From contig JBQMRZ010000027.1 of the NCBI GenBank assembly GCA_052174135.1, positions 186,001-250,000 on the forward strand: 64,000 nt of DNA, in the 5' to 3' direction. The notes under the pieces are model-generated. The model was not told where the DNA came from and did no database searches. It saw only the letters and a program-made list of their open reading frames with translations. The stretch is from Arsenophonus sp052174135 (GTDB lineage: Bacteria > Pseudomonadota > Gammaproteobacteria > Enterobacterales > Enterobacteriaceae). The position numbers were made by a program, and so were the translations under genes. This document shows positions 29,641 to 38,748 of this stretch, piece by piece (the first letter of the stretch is position 1; every line of letters begins with the position of its first letter).

Positions 29641-30386
29641 TAAGAAATGGATAAAAAATTAATATCTTATATATATTATTTAATGATAATTTGATTACAA
29701 ATATTATATTAATAATAATATTAATTATATTTTAATGGAATAGTAGATTTGCCTTCTAATTAATAAATATTTATATTTAAAAAATATGTTGATAATATTT
29801 TTAAAAGAAAAATTAATTTATTTATAAAGTTAAAAAAATATTTCTATAACGAATATTATAAGTTAATAACGCTTATTATTAGTATATATTTTTATTAAAA
29901 ATAGAATTGTTAAAATTTTCAAATAATAATAGAAAAAGAATGATTTTCTATTATTTGTAAATTATTAAATAATGAAATAAATTAATTAGCATTAATAATA
30001 TTATTAAAATTTAAAACAAATAACAGTATTCAAATTAATGATGATTATATTAATAATCTCATCATCAATGGCTAAAAATATAATTTCATTTTGAGATAAA
30101 AAAAATAAGACATCATTTTTAATCTATTTAATTCATGTTAAATTTATTAAAAATAATGGTATAACAATATTTATTTCTAAAAATAAAGTATTCTTATTTA
30201 TTAAATAAATAAGTTAAAATATTAATTTTTATTCTAGTTTTTTTGATATTTTATCTAGTTCATTTATTATAAAATATGATAATTAAAATGTTATTATTAA
30301 ATTGATATTTTAGTATAGTTAAAATTTTAATATTAATTAAGTCACTTATACATCTGTCTCTTTCATAAATCCAATACAATTAGTTA

Positions 30387-30432
30387 ATAAATTCTTTTAT
30401 TTTGCTGAGAACAAAAGAATAAAAGAATTTAT
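30387..30432. terminator. 15-bp hairpin in the lpoB-mfd gap
   Basis: Arms 30387-30401 and 30418-30432 are perfect complements. The 16-nt loop can itself add TTG/CAA pairing around CTGAGAA. The plus-strand continuation is T-rich. With no intact gene nearby it is probably the relic terminator of a vanished gene. Confidence 0.35.
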
Positions 30433-31433
30433 CTATTATTTATTTTTAATAAAAGTAATTTTTATACAATAAATAACTAAAAATATTTAAAATAAATTAA
30501 TTATAATAAATTAATTATAATAAATTAAGATTAATGGTATTATTATTGGAATAATAAGCAGAAAAATCAGAGTTTTTAATTAAATTATGTAATATAAATA
30601 AATTTTATAATATAAAATTATTGTTATTTTTTGACTAGTAAGATAATATTTATACTCTAAATTATTTAATTTATATCTATAATTATTATTTTATTTTTAA
30701 TTATATCATTTAATTAACTTAATCAATAATATAAATATTATGCTATAAGCAATATATATTAATAATAATTAATAACCCATTAATAATAAGTAAAATTTTA
30801 ATATTTTATTTAAAAAAAAATAAAAATAATTTTTATTGTTAACGCATAAAAATATTATTTTTTCTAAATAATCATTAATAAATAGTTTTTATCAAAACTA
30901 TTAAATCTATTTTAAATATTTATTAAAAAATAAATTTAATTATATAATTAATATTATAATTATTCAGAATAAAGTAATAATCAAAGTTAAATTTTAATTT
31001 AAATAATAAGTAATTAATTACAATCTTTTAGGGATTAAATAAAAAATATTTAATGTATTTTTTTTTAAATAAGATGTTATATTCTATTCATTTTATCTAT
31101 GTAGATTTATATAATTAATTATCATAAATTAATCAACTAAATTAATTCTTTCTATTTTAACGTAGCTTATACTGAAAATATTATATAAAGATGCCGATAA
31201 CATAAACATAAAAATCAATAAAAATTAACCTTTATCTTGTGTTTTTTAGGAATTAACATGAAATATTTGATTTATATTTGATAATTTGATTAAGTTAATT
31301 AACTGTTAAATCGTCAATTAATTATTATATAAAAATATAAACGACACTATAAAATTTTATTTTTACAATTTATAATTGCGCGCTTGTTTCTAAAAAAGGT
31401 GGATTTATATATTTAAATATATAAGTTATTTAT

Positions 31434-31482
31434 GTTAAAAATATTTATATTATTTAATATAAATAATTTAAATATTTTTAAC
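31434..31482. repeat. 14-bp inverted repeat downstream of mfd
   Basis: GTTAAAAATATTTA (31434-31447) is repeated inverted at 31469-31482 around a 21-nt A/T loop. It lies about 285 bp past the mfd stop on the transcribed side. It could be an mfd 3'-end structure; the long A/T loop keeps confidence low. Confidence 0.25.
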
Positions 31483-31766
31483 TTATTTATATTACAATTT
31501 CTTATTTAATTGTATTTAATAATTTAATATATAATACTTAAATAAAAAAACATTAATTTTCCACTATATTTCACTTTATTTGAGATATTAAATATCATTA
31601 TACAAAAAAATATTTAAATACTGTATTATAATCTTAATAGATATCATTAATCGTATTATTCGACCTATATTAAAATCATTTAAATTTAGGTTAATTAAAA
31701 TTGGCAATATTAGATTTAATCTAATGACTAATTTTATTTAATTAAATCAAAAAATATTAATCAAAA

Positions 31767-34700
31767 TTATATTTGATTTAACTGAAAATCAGTCATTAAT
31801 TGGTTAATAAAAGTTATTCTTTCAACATATTCGATTAATGGCTTAACAAATTTTAATTTATTAGGCCCATCTAATTGATAGATATCTGGTGAATTATTTA
31901 ATAATGTAATAAGAAAATTAGCATTTATTCTATTTTGTTTGCTAAATTCAATAAATCCACCTTTTTCATTAGCTTTTATTCGCTTAATATTCAATACTTG
32001 CGCATGCATTCGAATAGCGGTAATTTGTAATAATTGTTTACCTGCATCAGGTAATTTACCAAAACGATTTATCAGTTCAATTTTTAATTCATTTAGTTCA
32101 CCTTCATATTTAGCACTAGCTATCCTTTTATAAAAAGATAATCTGAGATTTATATCTGGAATATAGTAATCTGGAAACAACATCGGCATTCTCAAATCAA
32201 TTTCAGTTTGTTGACTACTAATCAATTCTTCTAAAGAAGGTTCCTTACCTTTCTTTAAAACTTTAATAGTATTTTCCAGTAATTCTATATAAAGATTAAA
32301 ACCTATACTTGTCATTTGTCCGCTTTGTTCTTTACCAAGTAATTCTCCTGCTCCACGAATTTCTAGGTCATGTATAGCTAATGAGAAACCTGCACCAAGA
32401 TCTTCTAGCGCAGTGATTGCTTTTAATCGTTTTTTCGCATTAGTTGTCATAACCTTTTTGTCTGTTATTAAAAAATAAGCATAAGCTTGATGGTAAGATC
32501 GGCCAACTCTACCGCGTAATTGATGTAACTGTGCTAAACCAAAATGATCGGCGCCTTCAATAATAATTGTATTAACATTAGGAATATCTATTCCTGTCTC
32601 AATAATTGTAGTGCAAATTAATACATTAAAATGCTGATGATGAAAATCGATCATTACAGGCTCTAAATCTTTTTCACGCATTTGTCCATGACCAATAACA
32701 AAGCGTGCTTCAGGTACAAGTAATTCTAAACGTTCTTTTACTTTCTTAATATATTTTACATCATTAAATAAATAGTAAACTTGTCCACCTCGTGATATTT
32801 CACGGTAAATTGCTTCTCGAACAATTAAGTCATCATATTGATGAACAAATGTTTTAACTGGTAATCGATGAAGAGGGGGAGTGGCAATAATAGATAGGTC
32901 ACGCATTTCAGTTATTGCCATATTTAAAGTTCGAGGAATAGGAGTTGCAGTTAATGTTAAAATATCAATATTAACGCGCATTGATTTAATTAGTTCTTTT
33001 TGATGAACACCAAAACGGTGCTCTTCATCAACAATTAATAATCCAAGTGTTTTCCAGTATATATTATTTTGTAATAATCCATGAGTACCAATTAAGATAT
33101 TTATTTTTCCTTCAGCTACTTCATTAATAATCAGTTGTTGTTCTTTTGCACTACGAAAACGTGATAACATTTCAATTCGCACTGGCCACTTAGAAAATCT
33201 AGAACAAAAATTATCGAAATGTTGTTGTGCTAATAGTGTTGTTGGAACAAGTATTATAACTTGTTGATTATTAGTTACTGCCAAGAATGCTGCTCGCATA
33301 GCTACTTCTGTTTTACCAAATCCAACATCACCACAAATCAAACGATCCATTGCAGTTGGTTGACGCATATCATTTAAAACGGCATTAATTGCCTGTTCTT
33401 GATCAATTGTTGTTTTAAAAGGAAAATCCTGACAAAAAAGTTGATATTGCATTTCATCATATTTAAAAGCAAAACTAAATTTTATACTACGCTGAGCATG
33501 CATATCTAACAACTCAGCTGCAATATCACGAATTTTTTCAATAGCTTTTTGTTTTATCTTACCCCAAACTTCTCCACCTAATTTATGTAAAGGTGCGTTT
33601 TCATCATTATCACCAATATAACGACTAATTAGATTTATTGATGAAATAGGAACGTAAAGTTTATCATTATCTGCATAAGTTAATATTAAATATTCAGCTT
33701 GAATGCCTCCAGTTACTAAAGTGATTAAGCCTTGATAACGTCCAATCCCATGTTCAAAATGAACAACTGGTTGTTTTATTTGTAATTCTGCTAAATTACG
33801 AATAAAAATATCCATATTGATACTTTTATATTGATTAATTTCACATAAAGTAGTTCGTTTACCCATGATCTCTCTTTCACAAATAATGGCAATTTGTTGA
33901 TATTGATTTATAAAACCTTGATCAATTAAACTAATGATAATATAAAGACCAGGCTCATTGGCTTCATTAAGAGTTTTAATGAAAGTAGGATTTATTTTTA
34001 TTCGTGCTAAAAGCTCTTGTACTATTTCACATCGCTCGTTATTTTCTGTTGAAAAAATAATTCTACCATCAAAATTTTTAATAAATTGCATTAATTTATT
34101 AAATGGATTTTTATGTTGATAACTAATACTTAAATCAGGTAAAACTAAATAGGGTAAGTTAATATTATCTAATTTTTGAATAATAGATTCAACTGAGATT
34201 TTAATACAAGGCCATGCTTTAATGTTTTGATTAAGTTGTTTACTACTTAGCCAAAGTTTATTTGGTGGTAGTAGAGGACGCATAAGATTAATATTTTTTC
34301 TTTCATAACGCTGATAGATATCAGCTAAAAAACTATCAGTAGCAGCATCTAAATCTTGCGTAATTAATAAAGTGTTAGCAGGAAAATAGTCAAATAGGGA
34401 AGATAATGGATGATTAAAAAAAAATGGTTGCCAATATTCAATTCCTAACGGAAGTATCTTTTTACTAATTTGTTGATAAATATGTTTAGGATTATGTTGT
34501 ATATCAAAATGTTTTCGCCATTGATTACAAAATAATTCAATAGCTTTGTCATCTGTTGGGAATTCGTTGATAGGTAATAAATTTATTTTTTTAACTTTAC
34601 CAATAATTAGTTTTGTATTAATATTAAACTTTCTTAAATTATTAATTTTATTATTAAAAAAATTAATTCGATAAGGATCCTCGCTACCCATTGGAAATAA

Positions 34701-35210
34701 ATTGAGCGATTCTCCGTAAGTTGAATATTCACCATGCTCAAGTACTTGAGCAACATATCGATAACCGTTTTCATCAAGATTATTACGCAACTTTTCATAT
34801 GATAATTTATCACCATTATAAATAATTAGTTTGTTATTAGTTATAAAGCTAACAGGACAAACTTTTTGCATTAATGCATTAATAGGAAGAATTAATAAAC
34901 CTTTCGTTAAATTTGGTATGCAATAAAGATTAGCTAGCCGCTCTGAAATAACTTTTTTATAGGGTGAAACATTATCATAGGGTAGTGTTTGCCAATCAGA
35001 AAAAATTCTGATTGAATTTTGAGAAAACAGTTGTATTTCATCACGTAATTTTAAGGCATTACGCATATCTTTTGTAATTAAAACGACAAGGCCAGGATAG
35101 CGTTCGATAATATTAGCACATTCAAGAGCAGCTGCTCCACCAAATAGACATCCCAAATGGCAAGTATCATTTTTCTGTTTTGGTAATTGATAATAATATT
35201 TTAAAATCAT
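31767..35210 (-). CDS. mfd: Transcription-repair coupling factor Mfd
   Basis: Mfd removes RNA polymerase stalled at DNA lesions and recruits UvrA. Domains in order: UvrB-like N-terminal module (about 1-330, with FPMGSEDPYRINFF), RNA polymerase-interacting domain (about 470-545, PVVHFEHGIGRYQG) and RecG-like translocase. The translocase has Walker A GDVGFGKTEVAMRAAF (near 620), DEEH (near 725) and the TRG-region QLRGRVGRSYHQAYAY. The C-terminal TRCF domain follows. I chose ATG at 35210 because it aligns with the E. coli start and gives 1147 aa (E. coli 1148); an in-frame ATG 51 nt upstream (35261) adds non-homologous residues. Neither start has a clear ribosome-binding site. It is divergent from lolC, as in E. 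coli. Confidence 0.94.
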   Translation of the reverse strand: MILKYYYQLPKQKNDTCHLGCLFGGAAALECANIIERYPGLVVLITKDMRNALKLRDEIQLFSQNSIRIFSDWQTLPYDNVSPYKKVISERLANLYCIPNLTKGLLILPINALMQKVCPVSFITNNKLIIYNGDKLSYEKLRNNLDENGYRYVAQVLEHGEYSTYGESLNLFPMGSEDPYRINFFNNKINNLRKFNINTKLIIGKVKKINLLPINEFPTDDKAIELFCNQWRKHFDIQHNPKHIYQQISKKILPLGIEYWQPFFFNHPLSSLFDYFPANTLLITQDLDAATDSFLADIYQRYERKNINLMRPLLPPNKLWLSSKQLNQNIKAWPCIKISVESIIQKLDNINLPYLVLPDLSISYQHKNPFNKLMQFIKNFDGRIIFSTENNERCEIVQELLARIKINPTFIKTLNEANEPGLYIIISLIDQGFINQYQQIAIICEREIMGKRTTLCEINQYKSINMDIFIRNLAELQIKQPVVHFEHGIGRYQGLITLVTGGIQAEYLILTYADNDKLYVPISSINLISRYIGDNDENAPLHKLGGEVWGKIKQKAIEKIRDIAAELLDMHAQRSIKFSFAFKYDEMQYQLFCQDFPFKTTIDQEQAINAVLNDMRQPTAMDRLICGDVGFGKTEVAMRAAFLAVTNNQQVIILVPTTLLAQQHFDNFCSRFSKWPVRIEMLSRFRSAKEQQLIINEVAEGKINILIGTHGLLQNNIYWKTLGLLIVDEEHRFGVHQKELIKSMRVNIDILTLTATPIPRTLNMAITEMRDLSIIATPPLHRLPVKTFVHQYDDLIVREAIYREISRGGQVYYLFNDVKYIKKVKERLELLVPEARFVIGHGQMREKDLEPVMIDFHHQHFNVLICTTIIETGIDIPNVNTIIIEGADHFGLAQLHQLRGRVGRSYHQAYAYFLITDKKVMTTNAKKRLKAITALEDLGAGFSLAIHDLEIRGAGELLGKEQSGQMTSIGFNLYIELLENTIKVLKKGKEPSLEELISSQQTEIDLRMPMLFPDYYIPDINLRLSFYKRIASAKYEGELNELKIELINRFGKLPDAGKQLLQITAIRMHAQVLNIKRIKANEKGGFIEFSKQNRINANFLITLLNNSPDIYQLDGPNKLKFVKPLIEYVERITFINQLMTDFQLNQI

Positions 35211-35406
35211 AAGGATTAATTGATTCTCATTAATAAAAATTTTAATATATGGTTTTAACATTAAAAAACGAGGAATAGGAATTTAATTTATTAAAATAGA
35301 TGTAAAATTGATAATTATTAAATTTAAGATAGTTCCATTTACTAATGTTACCCTTTATTATTATCAAATATTTTTTATTTGTAATAGAGAAGGCGTATTT
35401 AATTTC

Positions 35407-36609
35407 ATGTTTAAATCTATTATTTTTTATATTAGCCTTCGTTATATTCGCGGACAAACTAGTAGTCGATTTAATCGGTTTGTATCGAGTTTATCTACGA
35501 TTGGGATTGCATTAGGTGTTATGGCATTAATTACTGTTACTTCTGTTATGAATGGTTTTGAATATTCATTACAACAGAATATCTTAGCATATATTCCACA
35601 AGTTATTATAACGACACCTAAAGGTAATTTTAATCCAAGTCAATATCCAGCAAAAAATATAACTTATTTGCAAGGAATTAATCGTATTACTAAAATTGTG
35701 AAAAATAATATTATATTACAAAGCAGACAAAATATAGGGGTTGCTGTAATGATTGGCGTTGATAAAAAATGGACTGAACCTTTATTAAATCATCTACAAG
35801 ATATTGATTCTAGCACATTAATAGCTGGTAGTTATCATGTTATTTTAGGTATAAGATTGGCTGAACAACTAGAAGTAAAACAAGGAGATCAATTAAGGTT
35901 AATTGTTCCTGATGTTAATCAGCTTACACCTATAGGCAGAATACCTAGCCAGCGTTTATTCACAGTAGTTGGTTTTTTTTCAACTAAAGGTGAAGCTGAT
36001 AATAGTGAATTATTAGTCAATCAACAAGATGCGGCACGATTAATGCGTTATCCTATTGGTAATATTACTGGTTGGCGACTTTATCTTAATGAACCTTTAA
36101 GCGTTGATAAATTAAGCAAACAAACGTTGCCGACAGGTATGATATGGAGAGACTGGAGGGAGCAAAAAGGTGAGTTTTTTCAATCAGTTAAGATTGAAAA
36201 AAATATAATGAGATTATTATTGAGTTTAATTATTATTGGAGCTGGTTTCAATATTATTACTTCACTTTCATTATTAGTCATGGAAAAAGAGTTTGAAGTA
36301 GCTATTTTACAAACACTTGGTTTAAAACCATATCAAATTATGTTTATTTTTATATTACAAGGTATTAGAAATGGGGTTATTGGTACGATTATTGGTGTGT
36401 TATCAGGTTTATTTATTACAAGCCAGCTTAATATAATAATGCCAATATTTGGTTTGTTAGTTAAAGGTGTAGAATTACCAATATCTATTAATCCTATAGA
36501 TATTATATTGATTATTTTATCCTCAATCATTATTTCATTAATAGCTACTATTTATCCATCTTGGCGAGCAGCGGCCATTCAACCTGCAGAGGCTTTACGT
36601 TATGAATAA
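35407..36609 (+). CDS. lolC: Lipoprotein-releasing complex membrane subunit LolC
   Basis: LolC with LolE and the ATPase LolD extracts lipoproteins from the inner membrane and hands them to LolA. The 400-residue product (E. coli 399) has the MacB/FtsX-type layout: one N-terminal helix (about 25-45, GIALGVMALITVTSVMNGFE), a large periplasmic domain and three C-terminal helices (about 270-390). It ends in SWRAAAIQPAEALRYE. I chose ATG at 35407 because it aligns with the E. coli N-terminus; an upstream in-frame extension of 33 residues is not conserved. AAGG lies about 13 nt before it. The stop overlaps lolD by 8 nt. Confidence 0.95.
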   Translation: MFKSIIFYISLRYIRGQTSSRFNRFVSSLSTIGIALGVMALITVTSVMNGFEYSLQQNILAYIPQVIITTPKGNFNPSQYPAKNITYLQGINRITKIVKNNIILQSRQNIGVAVMIGVDKKWTEPLLNHLQDIDSSTLIAGSYHVILGIRLAEQLEVKQGDQLRLIVPDVNQLTPIGRIPSQRLFTVVGFFSTKGEADNSELLVNQQDAARLMRYPIGNITGWRLYLNEPLSVDKLSKQTLPTGMIWRDWREQKGEFFQSVKIEKNIMRLLLSLIIIGAGFNIITSLSLLVMEKEFEVAILQTLGLKPYQIMFIFILQGIRNGVIGTIIGVLSGLFITSQLNIIMPIFGLLVKGVELPISINPIDIILIILSSIIISLIATIYPSWRAAAIQPAEALRYE

Positions 36610-37282
36610 TTATCCATTATTAATTTGTCAAGATCTCTGTAAATATTATCAAGATGGTAAAATTTTAATCAACGTACTTAAAAATATCTCTTTTTCTATA
36701 AAAAAAAGTGAAATGATAGCAATTCTTGGTAATTCTGGCTCTGGAAAGAGTACATTACTGCATTTATTAGGTGGGTTGGATACTCTAACTAGCGGTAATA
36801 TTATTTTTAATGGTAAAAAAATTAATTCTCTTTCTAGTAATGAAAGAGCAGAATTACGCAATCAAGAATTAGGCTTTATTTATCAATTTCATCATCTATT
36901 AGCGGATTTTACTGCGATAGAAAATGTTATGATACCATTATTAATTGGTGGAATGACGTATATAAAAGCTCAAAAAAAAGCCGATAAAATGTTAGCCGCT
37001 ATAGGATTATCGCATCGAGTAAATCATCGATCTGCTGAATTATCTGGTGGCGAGCGGCAGCGAGTTGCAATTGCTCGCGCGATAATTAATGAGCCTGCTT
37101 TAGTGCTAGCAGATGAACCAACAGGTAATTTAGATTTGCATAATGCAAGTATTATTTTTAATTTATTAATCGATCTTAATCTGCAAAAAGGAACAGCATT
37201 TTTAGTTGTAACCCATGATTTACAACTCGCTAGCCGTTTGACGCGTCAATTGGAAATACGTGATGGTTGTTTGCAACAATGA
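36602..37282 (+). CDS. lolD: Lipoprotein-releasing complex ATPase LolD
   Basis: ABC ATPase powering LolCDE. Visible are Walker A GNSGSGKST (about 42-50), the Q-loop in YQFHHLL, the signature LSGGERQRVAIARA, Walker B LVLADEPTGNLD and the switch His in VVTHD. LADFTAIENVMIPLLIGG, between Q-loop and signature, is typical of LolD. The product is 226 aa, seven short of E. coli at the C-terminus. The start lies inside the lolC coding end (8-nt overlap), and lolE follows 32 nt after the stop, so the three genes form one operon. Confidence 0.97.
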   Translation: MNNYPLLICQDLCKYYQDGKILINVLKNISFSIKKSEMIAILGNSGSGKSTLLHLLGGLDTLTSGNIIFNGKKINSLSSNERAELRNQELGFIYQFHHLLADFTAIENVMIPLLIGGMTYIKAQKKADKMLAAIGLSHRVNHRSAELSGGERQRVAIARAIINEPALVLADEPTGNLDLHNASIIFNLLIDLNLQKGTAFLVVTHDLQLASRLTRQLEIRDGCLQQ

Positions 37283-37314
37283 TAATTTAATTTTAATTGG
37301 AGTATAATGATATC

Positions 37315-38562
37315 ATGGAAAAATTACTTTTTACATTAAAAATTGCACTTCGTTTTAATCAAAATAAAAAAAAGACTAGCTTAGTTTCATTAATATCAAT
37401 TATTTCTATATTTGGTATAGTACTTGGTGTTTCAGTTTTAATTATTGGTTTAAGTTCAATGAATGGTTTTGAATATGAACTAAAAAAGCGTATACTTTCA
37501 GTTATTCTTCACGGACAAATTTCAGCAATTAATCAACCTTATTTAAATTGGCGAGCTGATTTAGATAAAGTTCGACAAACACCAGGTGTTCTTGGTGTAT
37601 CACCATATATTAATTTCACTGGATTGCTTGAAAAGGGTAGTGAATTAAAAGTAATCAAAATAACTGGTGTCGATTTATCATCAGAAAGATTAGTCAGCTC
37701 ATTACCCAACTTTATATTAAATGATGCATGGCAAAAATTTAAACCAGATAATAATGAAATTATTTTGGGCCAAGGTATAGCAGAAACATTAAAGGTTTCA
37801 CCTGGAGATCATCTTACCATTATGATTCCTAATCATAATGGTAAGATGCATATTCAACAACAAAATAAAATTAATGCTAAGGTTATCGGAATATTTAAAT
37901 TAAATAGCATGTTAGATCATCAACTAGCAATCATACCATTGCAAGATGCGCAGAAATATTTAGAATATGGTGATGGTGTTACTGGTTTTCAGATCAGTGT
38001 AAATGATGTTTTTTCAGCTAATAAAATTGTTTATAATGCAGGTATAAATACTGGTCATTATGTTGCTGTTAAAAGTTGGATAACAGATTATGGCTATATC
38101 TATAATGATATTCAAATAGTAAGGAGTATAATATATCTTGCTATGATACTAGTAATTGGTATTGCTTGTTTTAATATTATATCTACATTAGTGATAGCAG
38201 TAAAGGATAAAAGTATCGATATTGCAATATTAAGAACTCTCGGTTGTAAAGATAGTTTTATTCGTAATATTTTTTTATGGTATGGAATAATAACTGGAAC
38301 AGTTGGTTGTTTTATTGGTGTGTTATTTGGTATCTTTATATCATTAAATTTAATGACTATTATTAAATATATAGAAAACATTATAAATCACCAAATTTTA
38401 TTTGGTGATGTTTATTTTATCGATTTTTTACCATCTAAGATCCATAATATGGATATATTTTATATCACATTAACTACATTAATTTTAAGTTTATTAGCTA
38501 GTTGGTATCCGGCTAAACGAGCAACAAAAATAGATCCAGCACGAATTTTAAGTGGTCAATAA
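37315..38562 (+). CDS. lolE: Lipoprotein-releasing complex membrane subunit LolE
   Basis: LolE is the partner of LolC and binds the lipoprotein substrate. The 415-residue product (E. coli 414) shares LGVSVLIIGLSSMNGFEYELKKRIL, VSPYINFTGLLE, IILGQGIAETLKV, LAIIPLQDAQKYLEYG, MILVIGIACFNIISTLVIAVKDKS and the terminal SWYPAKRATKIDPARILSGQ. Four membrane helices are apparent. ATG at 37315 gives the homologous start; TTGGAG at 37297-37302 serves as ribosome site at a 12-nt spacing. Codons 166-178 contain a perfect 18-bp hairpin, listed separately. The gene ends the lolCDE operon. Confidence 0.95.
   Translation: MEKLLFTLKIALRFNQNKKKTSLVSLISIISIFGIVLGVSVLIIGLSSMNGFEYELKKRILSVILHGQISAINQPYLNWRADLDKVRQTPGVLGVSPYINFTGLLEKGSELKVIKITGVDLSSERLVSSLPNFILNDAWQKFKPDNNEIILGQGIAETLKVSPGDHLTIMIPNHNGKMHIQQQNKINAKVIGIFKLNSMLDHQLAIIPLQDAQKYLEYGDGVTGFQISVNDVFSANKIVYNAGINTGHYVAVKSWITDYGYIYNDIQIVRSIIYLAMILVIGIACFNIISTLVIAVKDKSIDIAILRTLGCKDSFIRNIFLWYGIITGTVGCFIGVLFGIFISLNLMTIIKYIENIINHQILFGDVYFIDFLPSKIHNMDIFYITLTTLILSLLASWYPAKRATKIDPARILSGQ
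37810..37848 (+). repeat. Perfect 18-bp inverted repeat inside lolE
   Basis: Arms 37810-37827 and 37831-37848 are perfect reverse complements around CCT. They encode HLTIMIPNHNGKMH in the periplasmic domain, where E. coli has a similar but not repeat-encoded sequence. Such a stem would be stable even in this A/T-rich mRNA and could stall ribosomes or protect the message. It might equally have arisen by local inverted copying. Confidence 0.55.
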
Positions 38563-38649
38563 TAGATATTATGTTGTTTTATTTAAAAAAAATAGAATCG
38601 TTTAATTAAAAAATAATGGAACATTTAAGTATAAAAAGGATACTGTTCA

Positions 38650-38748
38650 GTGAAGCGATTTTATTGCCGACTTAGAAAATTACGTAAAAAGAAAAAATTA
38701 CATATACGAAGATTTCGTTGTTGTCTTTTTATTAAAATAAACAGCTAA
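38650..38748 (+). pseudogene. cobB: Arg/Lys-rich 32-codon frame, probable cobB N-terminal remnant
   Basis: The frame starts with GTG after an AAGGA about 10 nt upstream and reads VKRFYCRLRKLRKKKKLHI and then RRFRCCLFIKINS before TAA. CobB in E. coli, which follows lolE after nagK, begins with a similar basic leader (HRLSRFRKNKRRLRERLRQR followed by IFFRDK). Spacing of the basic residues and the L/I-F-x-K end match, and gene order supports it. The sirtuin catalytic domain that should follow is absent. It could be a truncated cobB ghost or a still-translated short basic peptide; clean initiation signals and no internal stop leave the second option open. Confidence 0.5.

Larger units (their letters stand above)
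29591..31766. other. Non-coding tract between lpoB and mfd
   Basis: E. coli has thiK, nagZ, ycfP, ndh and others here; none can be read. The tract contains the lpoB palindrome, a hairpin at 30387-30432 and an inverted repeat at 31434-31482. It also has a ribosome-site-like TTAGGA before an ATG at 31258 whose frame stops after seven codons, possibly the start of a decayed gene. The remainder is A/T-rich without coding signal. Confidence 0.55.

Noticed and set aside
31258..31281. ATG preceded by AGGA in the lpoB-mfd gap as a gene start
   Set aside because: The frame stops after seven codons and the following sequence matches nothing recognised.
35308..35406. 33-residue extension of lolC
   Set aside because: No homology and no suitable ribosome site; E. 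coli LolC begins at the ATG at 35407.
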